Source of the DNA: Amycolatopsis alkalitolerans | GTDB taxonomy: Bacteria > Actinomycetota > Actinomycetes > Mycobacteriales > Pseudonocardiaceae | Direction: 5' to 3' | Assembly (NCBI RefSeq): GCF_006152065.1 | Contig: NZ_VDFW01000039.1 | Location: forward strand, 1 to 58,314 | DNA: 58,314 nucleotides | Shown: positions 1 to 8,017 of the stretch, in pieces | Layout of the letters: the number at the start of each line of letters is the position of its first letter | Position numbering within the stretch: the stretch's first letter is position 1 | The notes under the pieces: generated by a model | Database searches by the model: none | What the model was told of the DNA's origin: nothing | Seen by the model: only the letters and a program-made list of their open reading frames with translations | Made by a program: the position numbers and the translations under genes

Positions 1-503
1 CCGCCGACGGGGAGGCCGCCGAGGTCGGGGGTGGCGATGGGGAGGCCGCCGGTGGGCAGGTCGCTGAGCGACGGCACCGAGGCGGGCAGGTCACCGAGAT
101 CCGGGGTCGCGACCGGCAGGCCGCTGAGGTCTGGGGTCGCGACCGGCAGGCCGGAGGTGTCGAGCGGCAGCGAGCGCTCGGCGGCGCTCGTGCCGGGCAG
201 GGACACCGGCAGCGAGTGCGCGGCGTCGGCGACGGCGGCCAGCTGGGCGATCGCGCCCTGCAGGCCGCCCTGAGCGGCACCGGCGGGCAGCGACGACATG
301 ACGGACTCGAGCGCGTCCGCGGCGGGCGCCGGCGCGTAGTCGGCCACGAGCGGGGCCACGTCCTGGATGTCCTGAGGGGTCACGTCACTCAACCCGGCGT
401 TCGCGAGCGCGGCGGTCGGGTCGGCGGCGAAGGCCGACCGGGCGGCGTCGTCGGTCAGCAGGTTCAGCACGAAGTCGTGCAGCGTCTGGGCGGGGAGGGA
501 CAA
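1..503 (-). CDS. IniB N-terminal domain protein (partial, 3' end outside window)
   Basis: Reads leftward off the window, so only the first 167 codons are visible. The N-terminus (TLHDFVLNLLTDDAARSAF and following) has the look of the IniB N-terminal domain known from the mycobacterial isoniazid-inducible gene iniB. After about residue 110 it becomes a low-complexity tail of roughly 10-residue units of the type DL-x-GLPVATP. I chose the TTG at 503-501 because GGAG lies 7 bases upstream and an in-frame TAG lies just before it. IniB function is not established beyond association with cell-envelope stress. It is divergent from an Hsp70-like gene and an IniR-type regulator, an arrangement like the mycobacterial ini locus. 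Family call fairly sure, start less so. Confidence 0.7.
   Translation of the reverse strand, partial: MSLPAQTLHDFVLNLLTDDAARSAFAADPTAALANAGLSDVTPQDIQDVAPLVADYAPAPAADALESVMSSLPAGAAQGGLQGAIAQLAAVADAAHSLPVSLPGTSAAERSLPLDTSGLPVATPDLSGLPVATPDLGDLPASVPSLSDLPTGGLPIATPDLGGLPVG
103..153 (-). repeat. 30-bp-period coding repeat in the IniB-like tail
   Basis: A 21-bp sequence (103-123) recurs exactly at 133-153, a 30-bp period. It encodes the repeated GLPVATP-D units of the IniB-like protein. Looser copies continue to the left edge of the window. Confidence 0.7.
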
Positions 504-621
504 CGAAGTCTCCGCAATCTAGGAGTTTGTCATGAGGTGATCACCCGATCCGGCCGGGCAACTCCGCCAAACCTAGGCATTCCCGCCGCCCCTGCCATCG
601 GGGATCGGGCCCGGTCCGGGT

Positions 622-673
622 CCCCGAATCGGGGTGCGGGGCCATTAGGGGGTTAGGGGATGTGACCCCAACC
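622..673. promoter_or_regulatory. Two inverted repeats between iniB-like gene and hsp70/iniR-like operon
   Basis: In the 215-bp divergent gap there is a perfect palindrome CCCCG-aat-CGGGG (622-634). A second imperfect one follows: GGTT-a-GGGG (651-659) facing CCCC-AACC (666-673). Both sit where an operator for the neighbouring LuxR-type regulator would be expected. Operator function is inferred. Confidence 0.4.
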
Positions 674-718
674 GCAGCCTTTGGTACGAAAGGACGTCTC
701 CTAGGAGGAAGCACTCGG

Positions 719-1855
719 ATGCGTTACGTCCTCGGTATCGACATCGGCGGCACCCGGATCAAGGCCGCCGTCTGCCGCCGCGCGGGGGAGTTCTGGAGCG
801 AACCCGAGGTGGTGTGCGCGCTCGAGTCGGTCCTGCATGTCGCCCCGGACGCCACCGTAATCGCAGGTCCGGACGCCCGGCGTCGCGCGCTCGCCGAACC
901 GGAGCGGATCGCGCGCGGCTTCGCGCGCCAGGTGGGCGACGACGTCCCGCTGATGCTGGGCGACGAGCTCTACCGGCCCGAGTCGCTGACGGCGGTGGTC
1001 GCCGGCTGGGTGGCCGACCAGGTCGCCGAGTCCGAAGGTGGCGAAGCGGACCGCATCGCGCTGACGCATCCGCCGGGCTGGACCGGCTTCCGGCGCTCAC
1101 TGCTGCACGACGCGTTGCACGAAGCGGGTATGCCCGGTGCCCTGCTGTTGCCGAACACGGTCGCGGCGGCCGAAAGCATGGTGGTCCGTGAACGCGTCGA
1201 GACCGGCAGCCGGCTCGCGGTGTGCCGCCTCGGCGGTGAGCACGTCGACATCGCGCTGCTGCGGCGTGGCCCGGCCACCTTCGAACTCCTCGCGCACGAC
1301 GAGCAGTTCGCGCCGCGACTGGACGACGTGCTCGCCGAACACGTCGCGGCGCGGTTCGGCGGGGAGCCGGCGGAGCTGCGCGAGGTGTGCACCCAGACCA
1401 AGGAACTGCTCTCCACCGCGCGGGAGGTCGACGTGCCGGGGCGGGTGACCCGGACCGAGTTCGAGCGGCTGGTCGAGCCGTGGCTGACCGTTTCGCTGGC
1501 GCCGCTGAGCCGGTTCGAGGACGTGTCCACCCTCCTGCTGGCCGGTGGCGCGGCCCGGATCCCGCTGGTCGCCAGGCTTGCCGGGGAAGCGCTGGACTGC
1601 CGGGTCGTCCTCGACCCGGACCCGGCCACCGCCGCCTGCCGCGGGGCCGCGCTGGCCGCGCGCCCGCCCGCACCGGCGCCCCGGGAGTCGACGGCGCTGG
1701 TGCCCAGAGTCACGGGTTATCCCGACCTCGACCCGGACGAGGTCTACGATCCCGAACCCGCACCCCAACGACCGCCGGTCGTGCTCACCCCGCTCGAACC
1801 GCCGCGGCGCCGGTTCGTACCGTCGCGGCGTTCCCGAAACGAGGACGACGAGTGA
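719..1855 (+). CDS. Hsp70-family actin-like ATPase
   Basis: 378 residues, only the actin-fold ATPase part of an Hsp70. Visible motifs are the phosphate-1 loop GIDIGGTRIKAA (residues 5-16), a phosphate-2-like LAVCRLGGEHVDIALLRRG, and the adenosine motif LLLAGGAARIPLVARL. The DnaK substrate-binding domain is absent and is replaced by a short basic Pro-rich tail ending NEDDE. The ATG at 719 follows a strong AGGAGG at 704-709, so I prefer it over the upstream in-frame start. The stop overlaps the next gene by 4 bases, indicating translational coupling with the LuxR-type ATPase. Likely a regulatory or sensing partner rather than a chaperone (inference). Confidence 0.75.
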   Translation: MRYVLGIDIGGTRIKAAVCRRAGEFWSEPEVVCALESVLHVAPDATVIAGPDARRRALAEPERIARGFARQVGDDVPLMLGDELYRPESLTAVVAGWVADQVAESEGGEADRIALTHPPGWTGFRRSLLHDALHEAGMPGALLLPNTVAAAESMVVRERVETGSRLAVCRLGGEHVDIALLRRGPATFELLAHDEQFAPRLDDVLAEHVAARFGGEPAELREVCTQTKELLSTAREVDVPGRVTRTEFERLVEPWLTVSLAPLSRFEDVSTLLLAGGAARIPLVARLAGEALDCRVVLDPDPATAACRGAALAARPPAPAPRESTALVPRVTGYPDLDPDEVYDPEPAPQRPPVVLTPLEPPRRRFVPSRRSRNEDDE

Positions 1856-4101
1856 TCCTGCTGGACGAGCCCACCGAACGGGTCTGCTCGGCCGTCGTGT
1901 CGCGCGAGCTCTCGCCGGTCCGGCTGGCGATCGTCGCGCCCGGCGGGCACGGCAAGACAACCGTGCTCGAGCAGTTGGCCGGCGCGGACGCCCGCCTGGT
2001 CGACGACGCGCACCTGCTCGGCGACGCCGAACTGACCGACCTGCTGCGCTATCTCGACGACGAGCAAGCAGGGATCGTGATCGCGACCCGGCCGCATCCG
2101 CGCCGCGCCGCGCTGAACCAGGTGCTCGCGCGGCTGCGCGGGCAGATCGTGCTGCGCCCGTTCGACGTGGCGAAGACCGCGAAGTTCCTCGAAGCGACCG
2201 GGTCACCGGAGCTGGCCGAGTTCGTGCACGCGCAGACCGGCGGGGTGCCGGGCCTGGTGCGCGCGGCGGCCGAGCTGAACCTCGTGCGGCACGAACTCGA
2301 CCACGCCGGTGAGGACGTGGTGCGGTTCCTCTTGGCGGCGGAGGCCGGGGCCGGGCTCGATCTCGCGGGCGGCTCGGTGGAGGCCGCGTACGCGACCGGC
2401 CTGCTCAGCCCCGACGGCACCCTCCTGCCGATCGCCGCCCGTGCCCTGCGCGAGCTGATACCCCGCGACCGGCAGATCGCGCTGCGGCGGCAGCTCGTGG
2501 AACAGCAACTCGAACGCGGCGGCCCGGTGCTGGGACTGGTGAAACCGCTGCTGGGGGCCGGGCTGACCGGAGCGGGCATCGGTGCCGCCTTCGAGGCCGC
2601 CGCGCGCGAGGCCGAACCCGCGCTCGCCGCCCGCCTGTACGAGGCCGCGGCCAGGGCCGGCCGCAAGGTCGGTGCCCGCTGGGCCGAGGCTGTCGCGCGG
2701 GCCGGTGACTTCGACGGCGCGCTGCGGCTCGCGGACGGGGTGATCGGGAGCGAGAGCGCGCCGGATCGGGCCGAGGGCGCGCGAGTGGCCGGGACGGCGC
2801 TGGCGCACCGGGGCCAGCTCGCGCGCAGCGCGGAACTGTTCCAGTGGGCCGATACCGGTGTGGCGCGGTGCTTCGCGGCGATCGCGCTGGCCGGCACCGG
2901 CCGGGTCGCCGAAGCCCGGCAGGCGCTGGAGAGATGCGGGGGCGACGGGCCGCCGACGCTGCTGTCCGGCGCGGTTTCCGGCGCGGCGCGGGGCGTCGTG
3001 GAGTCGGTGACCGGGCAGCCCGCGGTCGCGCTGTCCACGCTGGTCCGCTCCGCGGAGATGCTGGAACCGGTGTCGGCGCGGCTGCTGCTGCCCGACAGCC
3101 CGGCCGCGCTCGGCGCGATCGTCGCGCTGCACAGCGGGGAGCCGGCGATCGCCGAACCGTTGCTGGCGCGGGCGATCGAGACCGGTTCGCTGGTGGCCCG
3201 GCACCGGTTGCTGCTGGCGTGGATCGCGATGGTGCGCGGGGACGAGGAGCTGGCCGCGTCCCGCCTGACGGCGGCCGGGGACGATCTTTCGCCGCGCGAC
3301 TGGTTGTTCGCGGTCGGCCTGCGGGTCGGCCTGGCGCGGCGGGCCAGTGACCTCACGGCGCTGCGCCGGATCTGGGGGCAGGCGAGGGAAGCCGTCATCC
3401 GGCATCCGGTGGACCTGTTCACCTTCCTGCCGTTCGGCGAGTTCGAGGTCGCCGCGGCCCGGCTGGGCGAGCGGGACCGGCTCGCGCCGCACCTGCGGCA
3501 GGCGCGGCAGCTACTCGCGGCGCTCGGTGACCCACCGCTGTGGGCGACGACCCTGCACTGGAGCGGTCTGCACGCGGCGATCCTGGACGAGCAGCCCGGC
3601 GAGGCGGCCGAGCACGCTCGCGCGCTGGCGGCGGGTGCGGACTCGGGCGCGTACTTCGCGGCGATGTCGCAGGGCGCCGAATGCTGGCTGAACGTGCTGG
3701 CCGGCGAGGTCGACAAGGTCGCGGTCGAAACCGCCGCACGCGGGCTGCACGACGTCGGGCTGTGCTGGGACGGCGCCCGGCTGGCCGGTCAGGCGGCGAT
3801 CCGGACCTCGGACCGCAAGGTGATGGTGACGCTGCTCGACTGCGCGCGCGTGCTGCAGGGGCGCGAGCCATCGGTCACCCCGGGGCCCGCGCGCCTGAGC
3901 GACCGGGAACGGCAGGTCGCCGAACTGGTGCTGGCGGGGCTGACCTACAAGCAGATCGGGGACCGGCTGTTCATCTCCGCGAAGACCGTCGAGCACCATA
4001 TGGCCCGCATGCGCCAGCGGCTCGGCGCCGGCAACCGCAGTGAGCTGCTGGCCGAGCTACGGGCGGAACTGGAGCCGGCGCAGGCTCAGGGCACGACCTG
4101 A
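1852..4101 (+). CDS. LuxR-family ATPase regulator, IniR-like
   Basis: 749 residues. The N-terminal P-loop is APGGHGKTT (about residues 29-37), followed by a Walker-B-like stretch LVDDAHLLGD. A long TPR-like helical middle follows, then a C-terminal LuxR HTH (LSDRERQVAELVLAGLTYKQ onward, about residues 682-735). This is the large STAND/MalT-type layout. In mycobacteria the LuxR protein IniR (Rv0339c in M. tuberculosis) lies next to iniBAC and controls it. The same neighbourhood here (IniB-like gene divergent, Hsp70-like gene coupled) makes an IniR-type role likely. Start is GTG at 1852, overlapping the previous stop (GTGA). The 3' end overlaps the convergent transpeptidase gene by 16 bases. 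Confidence 0.75.
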   Translation: MILLDEPTERVCSAVVSRELSPVRLAIVAPGGHGKTTVLEQLAGADARLVDDAHLLGDAELTDLLRYLDDEQAGIVIATRPHPRRAALNQVLARLRGQIVLRPFDVAKTAKFLEATGSPELAEFVHAQTGGVPGLVRAAAELNLVRHELDHAGEDVVRFLLAAEAGAGLDLAGGSVEAAYATGLLSPDGTLLPIAARALRELIPRDRQIALRRQLVEQQLERGGPVLGLVKPLLGAGLTGAGIGAAFEAAAREAEPALAARLYEAAARAGRKVGARWAEAVARAGDFDGALRLADGVIGSESAPDRAEGARVAGTALAHRGQLARSAELFQWADTGVARCFAAIALAGTGRVAEARQALERCGGDGPPTLLSGAVSGAARGVVESVTGQPAVALSTLVRSAEMLEPVSARLLLPDSPAALGAIVALHSGEPAIAEPLLARAIETGSLVARHRLLLAWIAMVRGDEELAASRLTAAGDDLSPRDWLFAVGLRVGLARRASDLTALRRIWGQAREAVIRHPVDLFTFLPFGEFEVAAARLGERDRLAPHLRQARQLLAALGDPPLWATTLHWSGLHAAILDEQPGEAAEHARALAAGADSGAYFAAMSQGAECWLNVLAGEVDKVAVETAARGLHDVGLCWDGARLAGQAAIRTSDRKVMVTLLDCARVLQGREPSVTPGPARLSDRERQVAELVLAGLTYKQIGDRLFISAKTVEHHMARMRQRLGAGNRSELLAELRAELEPAQAQGTT

Positions 4102-4697
4102 ACCGGGTCACCGACGCTGAGGGTGGCGAAGAACTTCTGCGACGCGCTGCTGGAGAGGTGAACACAGCCGTGCGACGGGACCGAGAGGCTGCCCGTGTGG
4201 AAGGCGTCGCCGGGGTAGAAGAAGACCGAATACGGCATCGGCGCGTTGTCGAACTCCTTGCTGTAGTGCATTCGCTGCTTGTAGAGCACGTGGAAGGTGC
4301 CCGTCGGGGTCGCGTGTCCCCGCCGGCCGGTGGTGACCGGGACCGGGCCGTAGACGATCTTGCCGCCGCTGAGCAGCCATGCCTTCTTCGCCGAGATGTC
4401 CACGCAGGCGCCGTCGGTGATCGAGCACGGGACGGACGGGTTCGCGGCCGGTTTGACGGTGGTCTTCGGCGCGGTGGTCCTGGGCGCCGTCGACGTGCTC
4501 GGCGGAGCGGTCGTGGTGCTCGTGCTCGGCGGCGGGGCCTTCGTGGTGGTCGTCGTCGGCGCGGCCGGGCTGCTCGAGGTCGGCGCGCTGGCCACCGCCG
4601 GCTGCACGGCCGCGGTCTTCGTGCCGCCGGCACAACCGGCCACCACGACGGCGGCCGCAGCCGCGGTCAATGCCAGCGAGATCTTCTTGACGCGCAC
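4086..4697 (-). CDS. L,D-transpeptidase lipoprotein (YkuD domain)
   Basis: 203 residues. Residues 1-21 are a lipoprotein signal ending in the lipobox VVAGC. A Ser/Thr/Pro-rich linker follows to about residue 90, then a compact YkuD domain. The catalytic signature HTGSLSVPSHGCVHL contains the active-site Cys in SHGCVHL. Enzymes of this family form 3-3 cross-links in peptidoglycan or attach ligands to it, outside the membrane. Start GTG at 4697-4695, preceded by a G-rich stretch rather than a classical RBS. Convergent with and overlapping the LuxR gene. Monocistronic as far as visible. Confidence 0.85.
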   Translation of the reverse strand: MRVKKISLALTAAAAAVVVAGCAGGTKTAAVQPAVASAPTSSSPAAPTTTTTKAPPPSTSTTTAPPSTSTAPRTTAPKTTVKPAANPSVPCSITDGACVDISAKKAWLLSGGKIVYGPVPVTTGRRGHATPTGTFHVLYKQRMHYSKEFDNAPMPYSVFFYPGDAFHTGSLSVPSHGCVHLSSSASQKFFATLSVGDPVQVVP

Positions 4698-4813
4698 GTG
4701 GGCCCCCCGGGTTTTGTGTCGCTGTTACATCGGTACAGACGTCGTGGCGCTACGCGTGGTTGAGATGCGCTGGTCACGATCTTGTTGCGGCTGCCACCGC
4801 GGTAGGTGGTGGG

Positions 4814-6613
4814 ATGGAGGGTATGCGATACATCATCATCGGCGCCGGAGCGATCGGCGCGACCGTGGCGGCGCAACTGCATCTCGCCGGAATCCCGGCC
4901 GTGCTCATCGCCCGCGGCGAACACGGCGCGGCGATTCGCGAGCACGGTCTGCGGTATCTGCGGCCGGGCGGCGAGCGGATGGTGCGAGTCGCGGTCGCGG
5001 AAGGCGCGCACGAAGTCGAGTTGACCGCCGAGGACGTGCTCGTGCTGGCCACCAAGACCCAGGACACCGAAGACGTCCTGCGGGAGTGGTCGTGGCGGCC
5101 TGCCGGCGACAGTGCCGCGGCGGACCTGCCGATCGTGAGCCTGCAGAACGGCCTGGAGAACGAGCGTGCCGCGCTGCGCCGGTTCCGGACCGTGTTCGGC
5201 GCGGCGGTCTGGCAGCCGGCGACCTACCTGCGCCCCGGTGAGGTGAGCGCGGAGGGAGCCGAGAACCCGGGGGTGTTCTGGCTCGGGCAGTATCCCGCCG
5301 GCCGCGATCCCCGCCTCGCGGCGATCGCGGAGGATTTCCGCGCGGCGGAGTTCGCCGTCCAGATCGTGTCGGACCTGCCGCGCTGGAAGGCGGGCAAGCT
5401 GCTGGGCAACCTCGCCAACGCGGTCGACGCGCTGTACGGGCCGGACAAGAAGGTGGCCGACGAGTTGCGGGCCGAGGCGCTGCGGGTGTTCAACGCGGCG
5501 GGCATGACGGCCGCGAACCTCCACGAAGAATCCGAAATAGACATATCGGTCGCGAGGCCAGTGCCGGTGGCTGACCATGCCCGCGTCGGAAGCTCGACCA
5601 GGCAGAGCCTCGTCCGCGGAACGGGTTCGGTCGAGGGTGACTTCCTCAACGGTGAGATCGTGCTGCTCGGCCGCCTGCACGGGGTGCCGACGCCGCTCAA
5701 CGAGGCGGTCCAGCACCGGCTGGGCCTGGCCGCCGAACGGAAGGAAGCGCCGGGCAGCGCGAACATCGACGAACTGCCGGCGATCGTGCCGCCGGTGCTG
5801 ATCACCGCCGGCGAACTCGCGCGGCAACTGGAATCCGCGGAGCCGCCGGTGTTGCTGGACGTCCGCTGGGCGCTGGGCGATCCGGACGGGCACCGGCATT
5901 TCCTGGACGGCCATCTTCCGGGCGCCGTGTACGTCGATCTCGACACCGAACTCGCCGCCCCGCCCGTCCCGGCCGAAGGCCGCCACCCGCTGCCCGATCC
6001 GGACGCGCTGCAGGCGGCCGCCCGCCGGTGGGGAATCCGTGCGGGCTCCCGCGTCGTCGCCTACGACAACACGGGCAACCTGGCCGCGGCCCGCGCGTGG
6101 TGGCTGCTGCGCTGGGCGGGTGTGGCCGACGTGCGGCTTCTCGACGGCGGGCTCGCGGCGTGGGGTGACCGCCCGTCCGAGACGGGGTTCGGGCGGACGC
6201 CGGAACCGGGCGACGTCGTGGTCAAGCCCGGTGCCATGCCGGTCCTGACCATGGACGAAGCGGGCAGCTTCCCGGGGACGCTGCTCGACGCCCGCGCCGG
6301 CGAGCGATACCGGGGCGAGCAGGAGCCGGTCGATCCGCGTGCCGGGCACATTCCGGGCGCGGTGAGCGCGCCCACGGCGGAGAACCTGGCGGCCGACGGC
6401 CGCTTCCTCGCGCCGGAGGAGTTGGCCGCCCGCTTCGAGGCTCTCGGTGCCGCGGACGGGCAGGTCGGGGTCTACTGCGGGTCCGGGGTGACCGCGGCCC
6501 ACGAGGTCGCGGCGCTCGCGGTCGCCGGGATCGACGCCGCGCTTTACCCGGGCTCATGGTCCCAATGGTCGAACCACCCCGAGCGCCCGGCCGCTACCGG
6601 CGCGAAGCCGTGA
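4814..6613 (+). CDS. Ketopantoate reductase-like / sulfurtransferase (double rhodanese) fusion
   Basis: 599 residues in one open frame. Residues 4-320 are ketopantoate-reductase-like: Rossmann motif YIIIGAGAIGATVAAQLH, then VLATKTQDTEDVL and LQNGLENE, and a C-terminal helical domain with KAGKLLGNLANAVDAL. Residues from about 328 are a full 3-mercaptopyruvate/thiosulfate sulfurtransferase. It has two rhodanese domains, with HLPGAVYVDLDTEL in the first and the catalytic loop CGSGVTAAHE in the second. Neither half looks truncated and there is no stop between them. An in-frame GTG at 5786 could allow separate translation of the second half, but I see no RBS for it. ATG 4814 is preceded by a TAGGTGG-like site; ATG 4823 is an alternative. 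A natural fusion or a sequencing-fused pair are both possible. Confidence 0.8.
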   Translation: MEGMRYIIIGAGAIGATVAAQLHLAGIPAVLIARGEHGAAIREHGLRYLRPGGERMVRVAVAEGAHEVELTAEDVLVLATKTQDTEDVLREWSWRPAGDSAAADLPIVSLQNGLENERAALRRFRTVFGAAVWQPATYLRPGEVSAEGAENPGVFWLGQYPAGRDPRLAAIAEDFRAAEFAVQIVSDLPRWKAGKLLGNLANAVDALYGPDKKVADELRAEALRVFNAAGMTAANLHEESEIDISVARPVPVADHARVGSSTRQSLVRGTGSVEGDFLNGEIVLLGRLHGVPTPLNEAVQHRLGLAAERKEAPGSANIDELPAIVPPVLITAGELARQLESAEPPVLLDVRWALGDPDGHRHFLDGHLPGAVYVDLDTELAAPPVPAEGRHPLPDPDALQAAARRWGIRAGSRVVAYDNTGNLAAARAWWLLRWAGVADVRLLDGGLAAWGDRPSETGFGRTPEPGDVVVKPGAMPVLTMDEAGSFPGTLLDARAGERYRGEQEPVDPRAGHIPGAVSAPTAENLAADGRFLAPEELAARFEALGAADGQVGVYCGSGVTAAHEVAALAVAGIDAALYPGSWSQWSNHPERPAATGAKP

Positions 6614-7976
6614 CCGCGCGGAGCGTCGCGTACACGGCGGCCGACGCCACGAGACCGACGTAGTACGCCAGGTCCGCGCCGTGGGCGGCCGCCGCGACGG
6701 GTCCGGTGTAGGCGCTGGTGTTCATGAACGGCACGACGGCGCCGCAGCCGATCAGGAAGGCCACCAGGGCCGGCCAGCCGGCCTGGGGCGCGGCGGCCTC
6801 GGCCAGCACGTCGATCCGCCGCCCGCGCCGGGTGCGGATCCACCAGTCGATCACCACGACCCCGACGAACGGCGGGATCCAGTAACCGATCACGAGCAGC
6901 ACGTCCTCGAACTTCGAGGCCAGGTCGCCGCTGTGCATCCAGAGGATCAGCGCGAACGCGATCACCGTGACGACCACCGCCGACACCGGCCGCCGCAGCC
7001 GCACCCCGACCGTCTGCAGCGCGAGCGAGCCGCTGTAGTCGTTCATCGCGTTCGACGAGACCGCGGTCAGCGTGATCACCAGCAACGCGACGGCCCCCAG
7101 CACGCCCCCGCCCAGCAGGGTGCTGATGCCCGCGGTCGTCTGGTCGGTGAGAGTTTGGCCGGCCGCGAGACCGAGCGCCTCGCCCCAGGCGAAGGACAGC
7201 GTGACGCCCAGCAGGGTGTAGACGAACGCCCGCGGCCGCGAGGTCGTCGAGGGCAGGTACCGGCTGAAGTCCGAGGCGTAGCTCGCCCACGAGATGGCCA
7301 GGCTCAGCGCGATCGTGGTGAACAGCACGAACGCACCGGCGAGGTCGCCGCCGGAGACGGTGTTGGCGGACACCACGCCGTGCCCGCTGAGCAGCTTGAC
7401 GGACAGCACGACGAAGAACACCGCGGTGACCGCGGTCATCACCGCCTGCACCCGGTGGATCACCTCGTAGCCGAGCACCCCGACGGCGCACTGCAGGAGC
7501 AGCACGATCGCGACGGCGAGCCAGAACGGGATCCCGAGCAACTGGGCCAGCGCGTCGCCGCCGAACAGGCCGACGAGCGCGTCCCACGCGATCGAGTTCA
7601 GCCACTGCACCAGGCCGGGCAGCACCACGGTGCCCCGGAACGGCAGCCGCGCGAGCGGAAGCTGGGCCGTGCCGGTGCGCGGACCCCAGGTCGCCAGGTA
7701 GGCGACGGGGATCGAGCCGAGGACCGTGCCGAGCAGCATCGCGGCCAGGCCGGCCGGGAAACCGAGCCCGAGCCCGGCGGCGAGCGTGCCCGAGAACACC
7801 GCGGTCATGGTGAGGTTCGGCGCGAAGAACACCGTAAGCAGCCGGATCGGCCTGCCGAACCGGTTACCGTCCGGAACGGGGCAGATCCCGTGCGATTCGA
7901 GCGCGAGATCGCCCGCCCGGGTCGGCATCCGGCCGCCGAAGACGGCCGCGGTCAACGCTGTCCTGTCGGTGTCCAT
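6594..7976 (-). CDS. NCS1-family purine-cytosine permease-like transporter
   Basis: 460 residues with about twelve hydrophobic segments. The N-terminal FFAPNLTMTAVFSGTLAAGL and the later FSRYLPS (helix 6 region) are typical of NCS1 nucleobase:cation symporters (CodB/allantoin permease group). Substrate cannot be read from sequence; cytosine or another purine/pyrimidine is likely. ATG at 7976-7974 is the first reasonable start. It has no clear RBS and may be leaderless. The 3' end overlaps the convergent fusion gene by 20 bases, and the 5' end is divergent from the molybdoenzyme gene with only 41 bases between. Confidence 0.8.
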   Translation of the reverse strand: MDTDRTALTAAVFGGRMPTRAGDLALESHGICPVPDGNRFGRPIRLLTVFFAPNLTMTAVFSGTLAAGLGLGFPAGLAAMLLGTVLGSIPVAYLATWGPRTGTAQLPLARLPFRGTVVLPGLVQWLNSIAWDALVGLFGGDALAQLLGIPFWLAVAIVLLLQCAVGVLGYEVIHRVQAVMTAVTAVFFVVLSVKLLSGHGVVSANTVSGGDLAGAFVLFTTIALSLAISWASYASDFSRYLPSTTSRPRAFVYTLLGVTLSFAWGEALGLAAGQTLTDQTTAGISTLLGGGVLGAVALLVITLTAVSSNAMNDYSGSLALQTVGVRLRRPVSAVVVTVIAFALILWMHSGDLASKFEDVLLVIGYWIPPFVGVVVIDWWIRTRRGRRIDVLAEAAAPQAGWPALVAFLIGCGAVVPFMNTSAYTGPVAAAAHGADLAYYVGLVASAAVYATLRAVTASRR

Positions 7977-8017
7977 GACATCAGTGTCGGTTGGTCCGTT
8001 CTGGTAGGTGTGGACGG

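Noticed and set aside
31..656. Plus-strand frames at the left edge
   Set aside because: They are the complement of the repetitive IniB-like coding region and its promoter gap; no RBS or family features.
1387..1851. N-terminal extension of the LuxR-family gene
   Set aside because: The frame is open far upstream, but that part lies opposite no signal and over the Hsp70-like gene in another frame. The GTGA overlap at 1852 is the natural start.
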